Below, piece after piece: positions 38,574 to 49,078 of a DNA stretch of 64,000 nucleotides. The notes beneath the pieces were generated by a model. That model did not search any database, was not told where the DNA came from, and saw only the letters and a program-made list of their open reading frames with translations. Source of the DNA: Brachycybe producta (Eukaryota > Arthropoda > Diplopoda > Playtdesmida > Andrognathidae); the NCBI GenBank assembly GCA_036925085.1, contig JAUPFP010000031.1, positions 1,054,001 through 1,118,000 on the forward strand, read 5' to 3'. Both the position numbers and the translations under genes were made by a program. The number at the start of each line of letters is the position of its first letter. The stretch's first letter is position 1.

Positions 38574-38579
38574 TTTATT
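38574..38579 (-). terminator. Poly(A) signal of the mARC gene
   Basis: AATAAA on the minus strand about 125 nt beyond the mARC stop at 38705-38707. The SDHA stop at 38484-38486 on the other strand is only 88 bp away, so the two 3' ends are tightly convergent. Confidence 0.4.
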
Positions 38580-38704
38580 AGCTCGTTATTTAGTTAGAGA
38601 GAGAAAGAACTTTTTAATCAAATGAAGTGTAAAAGTATCAAGAAGAAAAATGAATAAGAACGACAGGATTCTTGTTTTGTTTCTCGATTGAAATAAAACG
38701 AAAT

Positions 38705-41700
38705 TTAGGCTGCATAAATGGGATCTCCGATTCGTATTTCTCCTCCGACGTCGATACAAAATCCGACACCAAAACACGGAGCTTCTCCGTCTAAACTTTT
38801 CAGCACCGGATCGGTCGTCTTCCGATATCTGGTGGAAAAAAAGTTTAATGCGTTTCATAAATTATTTTAAACTCTATTGGGGGCCACGTTTAGACCCAGT
38901 AGCACTAAGCTTGAGTCTAACGACCACAATATTTAAGATAAATGTTAAATGATGTTTTTATACGAATAGGTCACCCCCCCCCCCCAATTCATGAATCGCC
39001 TAGGGGTCCTAACAGGTACAAATTTGCCACTGAAAGTGGCTGATGATTGAAAAGGTATAAAAAATGGTTCAACTATCGTATAAGTTCCCAAAAAAAAAGA
39101 TTAATAGATTCAAGAATTTTTAACGTTCGAAAAAAATGAGTGGAAAATCAACATTTTAAGAAAATCGACTTTGCTTTTCTGTCTTCAAAAATCGGCCAAA
39201 AGTTGACAGACCTAAAAAAAAAAAAGTCAAAATATCTAATATTTAAATGCTCTAAAAAGGCCTCAAGATGACTCAAATGGCCACATAAGTGGCAAAAAGT
39301 AGCTTAGAAAAGTACTAAGGTTCAAGAATTTTTAAAATCAAGATTTTGCTTTTAGTAAAAACAAACTGAACAAAAATAGAAAAAAAACGTCAAATGTTCC
39401 AAAATCCACTAAAAAAAGGGCCTCAGGAAGGGCTAAATGGGGGGGGGGGGGCAGAAGTACCAAAAAGGCTTAGAAAAATATAAAAAAAATGTTACGTTTT
39501 AAGCGTTTTGAGTGGATCTCCGTTCTCTCTGATTGCCGTTTTGGGATCAATCGTGGTTAACATACATCTAGAAATTAAAAGGATAAAGAAAAAGCCACAA
39601 ATTGAAAACTGAGATGAATGATCTGTTATTGACCCCCGATCTTTAACCTTGGACACGGTTTGACGTGTCTAAATGACGCTATTTCTCCAATCTTGATGCT
39701 TTTCCAATTGTCCTGTAACGAAATAACAAACTTTGGTTAAGTTTCACAAGTGTGGGGAAACTCGGACTTTTAACTTTTAACCCGACCTCTTCATATGGGA
39801 TGGATCCCTTGACGGTCACATTTGGTCGGAAGTTCCTTACGGTGACCGGTTTATCGAGACGAGTGTTGAGATCATCAACCGATGATTCAGATATAAACAG
39901 ATATGGCGTCAAATCGGCATAAACTGCCTGAAAACAGAAATTGAAACAATTTTTTAAGAAGGACCCTGGGCTGGGAAATTTATGAACAACCCTTGGGCTT
40001 TGTGGGCCTCTCATGGGTCTGGTGGGCCATATGGTTTTTATGACCGAGGTTCACTAATGTTTTTTTGGGGTGGGCCACAAATTTTTTTACAAAATGTTTC
40101 ATAGGACGCTGCACAACAGAAATGTTTTAAAAACCAATTCAAAGTTTATTTAGAAACTAGAAGAGGACATAGAATCACTTAAAAAATTTTTCACACTTTA
40201 AAAACTTCCCTTGTTTTTTCTTAAAACATGTTTCATTTGGTCTTTCTTGGTTTTATGAACAGCTGATTTTCAATTTCTGATTATTCTGTCTTTCAGAAGA
40301 GCAAAATTAAGAAAAACTAGAAAGGGGTTATCAATACTAGAAGGGTAGCTCAACCACTTAAAGATGTATTTTCATGATAATATTTTTCAAAATAAAATTT
40401 TTATATATCCAAAAAATATCATCTGTTTAAAGTTAAGTAATTTTCAAACTCAAATAAAAAGCTAATTTTGAAAGATATCAACATGAAAATACTCTTAAGT
40501 AATTGAGCTACCCTTCTAGTTTCTAAAACACGTTTCTCAAAATTTTGCAATTGAAAGACAATAGATTCTTGTTCGCATAATTTGCGAATATGCTAGCAAA
40601 ATCAAAATACTAACTGCATCTTTATTTTTAAAGAATCGTGCGTATTTAGATTTTTTTCCCATCCTCGGAGTTAGATCTTGACGGAAGTAAACGAGTCTGT
40701 ATTCAGGTTTTCCCAAAAATTCTTGGAACCATGCGGCAACTTCGTCTCCGCAGTCGTAACCCTGAATCCTCGTTCCCCATATTCTGAAAGAAGCAAAAAC
40801 AAAATAAGCGTTTATGCATTTTGTTTCCAAGTTTCATACGATTTCGTATCTTACTTGCAATTGATCGGTTTTCCGAGTGGTTGTTTGTCCAGTTTGGACA
40901 GTGATATGGTCAACGTCTTCGAATCGGGAGCGTTGAGGAGCATGTTGTCACCTTCGAAGCTCGGAACGACCAGAAGCAGTCTGTGTTCTTGTCGTGCCGT
41001 TACGAACATACCCTCCTCGGTTATCACCAAGAACACTCTGAAAACGGGCATTTTAACCGGAAATAATCCGCTGTTTTTTAGGTTTCTCAAAGCGCGGCAC
41101 GCGAGCTACATTTTTAGAATAAAACCATTTTCTTGGGGGCCTTAGGTTGAGTATAACTGTCTCATTAATTTCTCAAAGTGAGGCACGCATGCCAGTAGTA
41201 TTAGGCTAATTTAATGACGGCCACGTATTGAGAACACCCGTTTCGTTGTAGTTTCTCAAAATGCGGCACGCATGCCACACTTTAGTACTGGTCGGTTTGC
41301 ATAAAGGCTTTAGGTTGAATACAACTGCTTGTAATCTACAGATCACAGCTGCTTTCTCAACCTGTGGCCCGCGATCTCCACTGCTTTTATGGTTTTCTAA
41401 AATGATGGTAGCCACAGGTTGAATATCTCTGCACGCACGCACCACTTACGCCCAAGGCCGTAACAATGGGCAAGTGTTAGCTCATGAGTCATTCTTAACA
41501 GGTTCTCCATTAGCGATGAGCCACAGGTTGGCCACATCATCATAAGTGATGATTAAGGCTATTAATTTTTTTTTATTGTGGCATGAGATTTATGACAGCA
41601 TTTTATGATAAGTTTATAATGCTGCAGCATCTTATATTGCAATAAGGAGGAATAAGATTTAGGTCCAAATTCAAGTAAAGAAACTTTACACTTGAACATA

Positions 41701-42703
41701 AACTTGAACTCTCCTAACAGGGTTCCAACATACACAAGCTGTTATTCAAGTGTAATGAATAAAACAGTGGTTTTCGATGTTGAAGCCCTGTTTAGAGGGT
41801 GCATGTTAAAGTTCAAGTACTAAATTTATTTCTTGAATTTGGGCCTTGTAGATTAGATTAACACAATTTAGATGTTAAACAGTAATGCATTAAGGGGTCG
41901 CCATCAGATGCTATTGTTACAACAATTGAAGGATCAATTGGAAAATTTAATAATTCTGCAAATGCACTAGTCAATGTGCAAAACCACTAATTTCATAGTA
42001 ACTATACACACTGATTAGCATATTAGGCAATGTGCATAATATCTATACATTGCCTACAATGCTAACGGAACTGCTGGCGAAGTACAGAATTGATGGTTTT
42101 GGCACATGGACTTGTAAATTTGCAAAAACTGACGACAACAGATTATTTGGGACCAGTTTTTTATTCACCGTCACACATGACGTCACGCATATATTAAAAA
42201 TGACCAGCTCATTCCAATAAGATGAAAGGGGGAGGATCCAATAAAAAAAACTGGATAGAGGCTAGAGATTTCTATTCTCTTGCGTCTGTCCACTAGAAAA
42301 CTCTAGCCTCTACCAGTTTTTTTATTGGAAATAAAGCTTAGTTGCTTTTACCCTTATAACCACGTGCATCAAACGAGGTCATTAGGTTCAGTAATGAGAT
42401 GCGTGACGTCATGCCCGTTTGTTCTTCCTTTGATTGCGACATGACGTCACGTATTTAATTGATTATCTACCTGTCTCTCATGATGCCCTTTCGTAGTCCA
42501 AGTGGCGTACATTCTGCTGATTCCACTGCAATTCCTCGGCACGATTTTATGGGATAAATAAATAAATGCGACACTTCACCCACTTTATGATAGGCCCGTT
42601 TTTTGCGCCAATTATTTAGGTAATAAACGCTCAAAGAAATTCCTAATGCTGCCGCAATGGACCACATTAAAGCCGTTGAGTTTGCTCCACGACACGATAA
42701 CAT
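38705..42703 (-). CDS. MTARC-like: Mitochondrial amidoxime-reducing component (MOSC domain protein)
   Basis: Molybdenum-cofactor enzyme of the mARC family, anchored in the mitochondrial outer membrane, reducing N-hydroxylated compounds with cytochrome b5 and its reductase. Seven exons in coding order: 42471-42703, 40855-41037, 40615-40783, 39787-39927, 39648-39712, 39496-39567, 38705-38828; 328 aa (human about 335). An N-terminal membrane segment (LMWSIAAALGISLSVYYL) is followed by basic residues. The beta-barrel domain has LFIYPIKSCRGI, and the MOSC core has NFRPNV, PCPRCMLTTIDP (Cys265 aligns with the molybdenum-binding Cys of human mARC1) and GVGFCIDVGGEIRIGDPIY. The first ATG in frame is at 42703; an upstream in-frame GTG at 42733 is not needed. 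A TGACGTCA site lies 170 bp upstream. Introns are large and repeat-filled. Intact. Confidence 0.93.
39110..39470. repeat. Two-copy tandem duplication in mARC intron 6
   Basis: TTCAAGAATTTTTAA recurs at about 39110 and 39324, followed in both by a GATTTTGC/GACTTTGC block, a CCAAAA/AAAAAT tract and GGGCCTCAGG/AGGCCTCAAG with CTAAATGG/TCAAATGG. The unit is about 212 bp. A G run of 12 marks the end of the second unit. Confidence 0.5.
40262..40560. repeat. FB1 element in mARC intron 3
   Basis: TTCTGTCTTTCAGAAGAGCA, ATACTAGAAGGGTAGCTCAA, then GATATCAACATGAAAATACT, GAGCTACCCTTCTAGTTTCT and CAATTGAAAGACAATAGATT. Good symmetry. Confidence 0.75.
41080..41445. repeat. Four degenerate TTTCTCAA..GCACGC repeats in mARC intron 1
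   Basis: Related blocks at about 41082 (GTTTCTCAAAGCGCGGCACG), 41169 (ATTTCTCAAAGTGAGGCACG), 41250 (GTTTCTCAAAATGCGGCACG) and 41351 (CTTTCTCAACCTGTGGCCCG), spaced 80-100 bp. The last resembles the well-known TTCTCAACCTGTGG ends of hAT elements, and GCCACAGGTTGA near 41410 looks like its complement. Probably a decayed hAT-type repeat. Confidence 0.45.
41660..41850. repeat. FB2 palindromic element in mARC intron 1
   Basis: Left arm GGTCCAAATTCAAGTAAAGA, CTCCTAACAGGGTTCCAACA; right arm AAGCCCTGTTTAGAGGGTGC, TCTTGAATTTGGGCC. Arms of about 80 bp, about 190 bp in all. Single ends of the same family are at 17070-17115 and 32538-32590. Confidence 0.6.
42236..42331. repeat. Foldback of about 95 bp with AGGCTAGAG arms
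   Basis: Left arm CCAATAAAAAAAACTGG and GAGGCTAGAG; right arm CTCTAGCCTCTACCAG and TTTTTTTATTGG. Similar GAGGCTA blocks occur in SLC12A8 intron 5 and NSUN5 intron 1. Confidence 0.6.
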
Positions 42704-42875
42704 TTTAATAATTCTATTCTCGATAGAATCCACTTAAATATTCCACTTGTCTCGTATTTGCCCTCTTGCTGCTTTTTTTATTTGACTTTTCTTAGAAAGC
42801 TTTAATTATAGAAAAAAAGAAGGCAAAGACCAATAGAAAATGAGGCTAAGCTTTTTTTAAAGGAGAGCTGTGGCA

Positions 42876-42883
42876 TGACGTCA
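42876..42883. promoter_or_regulatory. CRE palindrome upstream of mARC
   Basis: Perfect TGACGTCA about 170 bp upstream of the start codon, in the expected promoter zone. Three more copies lie at 42178, 42404 and 42442 in the first intron. Binding by CREB/ATF proteins is inferred from the motif alone. Confidence 0.4.
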
Positions 42884-43107
42884 CTAATAGGAAACTAGCG
42901 ATTGATTTTATTGGGAATACTAATATGGCGTCTTTATAGAACTGATTTATAAAAAAAATGCCATGTACGTCCACCCCTTATTCATCTCTGAAGTAATCAA
43001 TCATATCCTCATAGGCCACAGAGTAGGACATGAGCCATGCATATGATAGCGATGTTTTGAAGCATGGGATGCTATAGTACGGAAGCCCTGTTGGTTCCTT
43101 TTGAAAC

Positions 43108-43440
43108 AACGCCAAACCTGGTTATGCTGCCGTTCAGGAGCAAAATTAAGAGAAACTTGAAAATGTTTTAGCAACCAGATAGGTAATTCAATTGCTTAGG
43201 GATATTTTCATTTAAGATATCTTACAAAATGAGCTCTTTATCTGTTTTTTTAAAAATGTTTCAACTTTAAACAGATATTTTTTTAAATTTTTGCCTTATT
43301 TTATTTTAACAATTTTATTTTATTACATATTTTAAACAATTTATCAACATGCAAATCCTATTAAGTGGTTCAGTTGCCGTTCAAGTTTCTAACTCACTTT
43401 CAATTTCTAGTTATTGTTGCTCTTCTGAAATCAGGTGTTA
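43108..43440. repeat. FB1 element between mARC and the C2C2 gene
   Basis: GGAGCAAAATTAAGAGAAAC, GTTTTAGCAACCAGATAGGT, a long AT-rich centre, TATCAACATGCAAATCCTAT, GTTGCCGTTCAAGTTTCTAA. More diverged than most copies. Confidence 0.6.
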
Positions 43441-43528
43441 ATAAAACATCTTTTATTCCACAATAACAAAATGCAAATATTTTCTTTAACAATTTGTTTT
43501 AATACAGAAATCATGATTTGAAAAAATC

Positions 43529-43534
43529 TTTATT
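43529..43534 (-). terminator. Poly(A) signal of the C2C2 gene
   Basis: AATAAA on the minus strand, 57 nt downstream of the stop codon at 43591-43593. Confidence 0.55.
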
Positions 43535-43590
43535 ACCAAAAAAAAAACTCGACAAAAATCATTTCATTGATGCAATTTCTTAAATTAAAA

Positions 43591-44780
43591 TTAATTTGTC
43601 TGATGCACAGCATCAAGTTGTCTTATTGAAACTGGTTCCGATTCACCACTTAAAAGACTTTGCGGACTCTGAATACCACTGTCTTCGCTCACAAATCCAT
43701 CATCTTTCTGTTTAACTGTAGACAAATAACTAGGAAAAGTTGTTTTACCGTCGGCATTAGCAGACGACAACCAACTCGTAACCATTCGATTCGTGGTGGT
43801 TACATCTTTCGAAATCTTCCGCGGTGAATCCTTCGCAGTGTTCGTCTTTGATTTCTGAGGAGATCTTGAGATGACCGTTTTCTGTGTCGTTTCGACTATT
43901 TTAGGAGTAATAACTGGACGTTGACATTCTTTTGCTTTCTGTTTAGCGATCAAAAACCTCATCAATGGATTCCGACTTTTCGTTTGTGTTTCATTACATT
44001 TTGAAACTTCTTTCGGAGGTTCGACGTTTGCCGATTGTGATTCGGAACTATCACCATCGTTACCCATTTTATCAGATACTTTAACTGTTTTTGGACTTTT
44101 AACTTTTGGTGTCCGAATTCGAACTTTAGACGCCCTCGAATTATTATAAACAGGTTTAGTTGATCCACCCGTTTCTTCATTTGATGGCAGAATCTCAAAA
44201 ATATGTGATTTTGTGTTTATTTGATTCTTAGATACACGTTTTGGCCTCGGAATGTGTTTCTTTGGATTCGAAATCGTTTCATTATTCGTAACGGGCACAG
44301 AAACGTCACTTGTAACCGTTTCTAACATGCTGACTAAATTTGCAACATCTGCATCGTTCGGAACAATTCCGATCTCGTCTTCGATGAAGAGATCTCGTAA
44401 AACATCGTCTGTTCCGTTCGATCTCGTCTCTTGGACCGTTTCACTAAAAAGTTTATTTGATGAGCAACGTCGATTACACCCACTAAATTCACCGAAATTA
44501 TTCATTTCGAGACGTTTCCCTCTGTTCTTTCGCCCGAAAACGTCTCTGCTGACCAGAATATCGTCTAATTCTTTCGTCATCAAAGGGTAAAGACACTGAA
44601 AATGACATAAGCATTCAGATAAAAAGTATAGTTTCACACATTCTTTCAACTTACCTGATCGTTGTCACACATCTTAAAGCTATCCGAGTCTAAATTTACT
44701 TTGTAATGTCGTAGTCGGCTCTGAACGTTACGTTTTGCACATTCTGGACAATGTTCGCATGGTCTTTTGGCATTGGTCAT
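43591..44780 (-). CDS. Small basic protein with USPL1-like N-terminal C2C2 module
   Basis: Two exons in coding order: 44655-44780 and 43591-44595; 376 aa. The N-terminus has CEHCPEC (Cys8, 11, 14), then HYKVNLD, then MCDNDQCLYPL (Cys38, 43). A CxxC pair, a short Y-x-V-x-x strand and C-x4-C-x-YPL match the small N-terminal zinc-binding segment of vertebrate USPL1. No USP catalytic domain follows: the rest is low-complexity, rich in Ser, Lys and Thr, with basic patches (PRPKRV, RTPKVKSPK), probably disordered and nuclear. The ATG stands directly after a splice-acceptor sequence (TTTATTTATAG|ATG on the minus strand), so the 5' UTR must be on another exon or added by trans-splicing. I cannot name the orthologue. 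It could be a separate C2C2 family or a divergent USPL1 that lost the peptidase. Confidence 0.75.
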
Positions 44781-45185
44781 CTATAAATAAAGCAAAATAC
44801 ACAGAAATTAGTTCAGTTTTGGCGGCAAAATGAGCACGCGCAGAAATCTAGTGGCCATGTGCCCGGTCTGACCCTGTTTTATAGCTAAAAAATGAAAATT
44901 AATTATAATTACAGAGGTTATTTTCGTAGTAGACGTTGAGGGAGAGCTCATTATTAAAGTAACATCTTAATTTCGTATGTTTTTTTCTTAAATTCATTGC
45001 TGTTTCTTAAGAAGAATCTCTTCCATCATTGTTTTGAGAAAACGCACATGTAACGTTGGAGCCGGTAAGAAATTAAACTAGCCGCCGCCAACACTAATGT
45101 ATAATTAGTCGCTGAAACTTACAAATAAGTTGACACAGTGTTTTTCGAGATAAGCGAAAATAGCGATAGTTCGTCACTTTTGTTG

Positions 45186-45385
45186 CAAGGGGACGATATA
45201 AAAATAAATCATGCATGAGATTTACTAAGATTCACAGGAAAGCATACGTATGGCAAGCCGTTTTATTATTTTATTTTTTATGCGCTAGACACCCAGTATA
45301 TAAATTAATTTTGAAAATCTAGCAAAAACGTAGATAAAAGGCTTGTCATACTGCATTAGATTAACTCCCAGTGTCGTCCTCTTTT
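45186..45385. mobile_element. FB3 MITE-like element, copy 2
   Basis: Left end CAAGGGGACGATATAAAAAT, then GCATGAGATTTACTAAGATT and TATGGCAAGCCG; right part GGCTTGTCATACTG, TAGATTAACTCCC and GTGTCGTCCTCTTTT. The ends AGGGGACGA and TCGTCCTC form imperfect terminal inverted repeats. Confidence 0.5.
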
Positions 45386-46689
45386 GTTAGTGCCTCATAA
45401 ATTCATAATCATTGAGGCGTCAGCGGGGTTAACGTAAAATTGAGAATTGTGTCAATTATTTAACTGAACAGAGACGGTATCAACAGTTTAAAGAAATGGT
45501 TTACACAGTCCATTGTTAGTACTCCTTTTTTATTAGACAAAATAATGTAACCATAAATGTTTCATTAACCCATTTGACGTCACACGTTTCTTACAATGAG
45601 GCAGGTATAGGTGCATTTAGTTTCTAACCGCTTTTGAATCGATCTAGAAAATTTAATAAGTATGAGACGCTGTTCATATCAAACAATCAAATTCATCATT
45701 AGTAAATTACACGTACTTAAGCTATTTTTGACTAACAAACACCACATACATTTCAATCTAACAATATTTTTAATGGTTGTCAAAGCCGCTTTGTAAAGGA
45801 ACGCACCCGAGACGTCACTCATGATGAATTCGTTTAATATTTTATTCAACTTGGCGCAAGCGCTCTCAACGCTTCTCTAAAAAACACTGTGAATATTAGC
45901 GTCACTTATTTCATCATTTGTTTATTAGCATCAACACTACGTGGCGCTGAAGTATGTATTGTTTAGCGGATTTTTAATGAGGAAGTCATTAGAGACGGTT
46001 TTTTCATCCTTCTGTTAAAAACCAAAGGCTTAAACATCGCATCAATTAAGAGTTCATCGCCATCTGAAACGTAAGAGCTGCAAAACGAGTAAGACAAATG
46101 CATTATTTAAAATACAGTGATCTAAGCTACTTGCATGTGTTATTTGAGGTCAAGGTTGCAAAATGAAGGGAAAGGGTTGAGTTTCTTAAGACGGGTGCGA
46201 GAACTGTCGTTAGCTATGCGTCTTTTATTGAACTTCTGAAGCCAATAAGTGCTATAATAGATGAGGTTGTATTGTGAACTAATATGGCGTATCTATTTTT
46301 TTTTTTTTACGTGTATTTCACTTAGAAGGGGCCATTTTTGTACACATTTGTATATAATTTACTGCGATGTTGGGCTTCTTAAATATGATATCATGACATT
46401 TGTCTTGTGCATTTTTTTTTCATTATGAAAGAAATGGGCCTTCTTATAGAAATGTGAAGCGAACGCATCTTTTTTTGTTGTTGTTTTGATGCGTGGGCGA
46501 TTTAAGCTCAATTTCATCTGCATTTGAAGAGAAACAGAATTCTTGTTGTTTTAGCTTTAAAATACAAAATAAAAATGATGACCTTATTTTGCATTTTAGG
46601 TCAACATTTTGGGATCTGCTGAATACATGATGCGAAATAAATCCCCGTAAATAGGCCAAAGCATCACTAAAACTCTTAGTTATTGTGCG

Positions 46690-46996
46690 TTTTGAAAAAT
46701 ATGAAAGTGTTTTAGATACTAGAAGGGTAGCTGAATCATTTAATAGTATTTTCATGACGGTATCTTTCAAATTAAACTTTCTAGAAACAAATATATTAAA
46801 AATATCATCAGCTTAAAGTGAGGTTATTTGCAAACTTGACATAAAAAGCTTATTTAAAAAATATATCGATGTGCAAATATCTGATGTGATTGATCTACCC
46901 TTCTAGTTTCTAGGACATTTTCAATTTTTTTATTAATTTTGTTCCTGAAAAGAGTTGGAAAGGGGAGTGGGGGCGTTTACACTATAAAATCTGCTT
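46690..46996. repeat. FB1 element upstream of SLC12A8
   Basis: GTGTTTTAGATACTAGAAGG, GTAGCTGAATCATTTAATAG; right half GATTGATCTACCCTTCTAGT, TTGTTCCTGAAAAGAG, and right end GTTTACACTATAAAATCTGC followed by TTAAG. Confidence 0.7.
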
Positions 46997-48073
46997 AAGA
47001 ATTTTGATTTTAATCAATACAGTATTTAAAAATAAACTTTGACAGTTTGAAATTAATCGAGTTTTGGCCCTACTTGAGGTGAAAAACAGACAAAAGTCGC
47101 GAATTTGATCATGCAAATGTGTCTTTAAGTGATTCGGTTACTCTTCTAGTTTCTAAAATTGCATATATTTACAAATTGATGCTTTTAATGAAAAAAATAA
47201 TACGAGTGCAGGTCACAGCCGAGTATGGTTTTAAACCCGCCTTCGTTTACTTTTTTAAGTATAGCATAGGCCACGCCTACATATTGGTCTAATTTATAAG
47301 CCACGCCTACATTTTATTCTCAGTAGATCACAAGCCACACCCTCTAATGTTACTGCGCCTATCAAGTCACAAGCCACTCTCACTGCTCTAATTGGTTTAC
47401 ACCTTTTATTTTTCTTTTATCATTGAATTTTGTTATTGCCTGTTAGAGGGCGTTGCAGTCAATTTGAATTCATGATTGAAATCATCACCTGTGTGTTGTT
47501 TGTATTGCTGTCGTGTTGTTTATAGTCGAATGCATCTTCTTCTTAAAAACAGCAACGTGTTTGTTAACGTGTATTAACAAATTATTATTGTGTCAAACAA
47601 AGGGCCGAAATTGTGTGAATTGCATACAGTTTGAGGGTTTGGAAGAGGAGGAGGAGGAGGAGGAGGGGGTTGTCATTGAGGCTATTTACTAAACAGGTGT
47701 TGTTTGTGGGTCCATATGGTAGCTCTTACTTCTCACTCTCGATGACAAACCAAACAAAACAGCTGTTTTAATAGGTGCAACATAAACCCCGTTCGTAACA
47801 TTGCTTTTTTTCCATATGGTTACATTTACAATGGTGAGTTTTTAATTTTATTGCGTTTTTCTTCTCCTTAAAATGTGTATTAAGCGTATTTTTATTGATT
47901 AATTTTAAAATCATGATCTTTAAAAATACATTTTGAGAAAATTCGTTTTATTTATTTTTGGTTGCGTGAAACGGTTTCATTATCTTTGATTAGCTGTGAG
48001 AAATTATCGATTGTTATGTTCATGTCGTTAATACCGACTGTGTCAAGGTCACATTCGAAGAAACGGCATCTTG

Positions 48074-48600
48074 TGACGTCACGGGTAGAGCCGTCTTCTC
48101 TCTTGATTGGTAGCTTATCGTAAAGGTCGCATTCAAGTGATGAGGGTTATATCTTTTTGTGACGTCACTGGTGACCCGTCAAAGCCGTCTTCTCTCTGAT
48201 TGGTGAATCAATGTTAAGGTGACATTCAGATTATGACGTCACAGACTCGCAGCTTGATTGTTACGTCCCTGATTGGTGGCAATCACACAATGTTTGCTGT
48301 GTGAAAATTTAAAAAGTAATCTTCTGACGTCACAGTTGATTGGTGTTTTTTTTTCTTCTCCTGATAAATTTTGGTTGACTCAGCGTTAAAGTCAACATAT
48401 ATCTTGTGACGTCTCAGGTCTTTTTCTCTGATTGGTTGTTCAGCGCGTTAAGACCACATTCAGATGATGGGTCATCTTGTGACGTCACAGGTTGATTGTT
48501 TCATCCCTGATGGGTGGCAATCACACAATGCTTGCTGTGTATAACAGCCTCTCTCCAGGGGTTGCGTTAATAAAAGCGGCAGTTCGTGATTGTGACGTCA
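48074..48600. promoter_or_regulatory. Array of CRE palindromes and CCAAT boxes upstream of SLC12A8
   Basis: Six perfect TGACGTCA sites at 48074, 48160, 48234, 48325, 48480 and 48593, plus TGACGTCT at 48407, spaced 73-113 bp. Between them lie inverted CCAAT boxes (GATTGG) near 48115, 48198, 48271, 48338 and 48430. Partial repetition of neighbouring text (GCCGTCTTCTCTC twice; GGTGGCAATCACACAATG twice) shows the array grew by local duplication. It ends about 480 bp before the SLC12A8 start codon. CREB/ATF and NF-Y binding is inferred. Confidence 0.6.
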
Positions 48601-49078
48601 CAAGCGTCTTAATTTTTTTTTTGTTTGTTTACGTCACCACGTGCCCCCCCCCCGCACTTAATGACGTTGAAGTGGAAAGAGCACGTGCTTCTCAGGGCCG
48701 CACCTTGAGTATCTTATGTTTTACTGTAATTAAAATGTTTTTTTTCTGTAATTTTTTTTTATCAAAAAGTTTTGTTTAGAGGCTAGAATTTTATTAGAAT
48801 TAGCATTTAGAGAAAATAGATAATTTTAAATTGCTATAAAACGTTAATATTAAATGATATTGCAACATAAAAATCATCATGAGTGATTTACTAGTTTCTA
48901 AACCAGTTTCAAACGCTATTTAATTTTGTTTCCAAAGAATTGCATATTTTGCAATTGCATCATTTACATATTTTGCAAATGTCTACTTAAAAGACGTGTT
49001 ATCTTTTTTTTTTTTTTGGGTAGACTCGATCTGATTTGTCCAACCCCTTTGCTGATTGCGTTTATCGAGTGAGCCGCA

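Larger units (their letters stand above)
42704..43528. other. Promoter region of mARC and spacer to the next gene
   Basis: The mARC promoter should lie at the left of this stretch, with a TGACGTCA octamer at 42876-42883. An FB1 element occupies 43108-43440. No coding exon is visible. Confidence 0.5.
44781..49078. other. Intergenic, C2C2 gene to SLC12A8 (head-to-head)
   Basis: No supported coding exon in 4.3 kb. Contents: FB3 element (45186-45385), FB1 element (46690-46996) and half copy (47095-47160), a GAG/GGA run (47646-47668), the CRE/CCAAT array (48074-48600) and FB1-like debris at 48790-48930. An ATG followed by a strong donor (ATG|GTGAGT, 47831-47839) and the acceptor at 49022-49023 could delimit a 5' UTR intron of SLC12A8; this is speculative. 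Confidence 0.5.

Noticed and set aside
42032-42220. 62-codon frame within mARC intron 1
   Set aside because: No family resemblance; it lies antisense to an intron and holds a TGACGTCA repeat at its end.
47831-49023. 5' UTR intron of SLC12A8 from ATG|GTGAGT to the acceptor at 49023
   Set aside because: A good donor and acceptor exist, but nothing ties the donor to this gene and the ATG there is out of frame with the transporter. Left as a note only.
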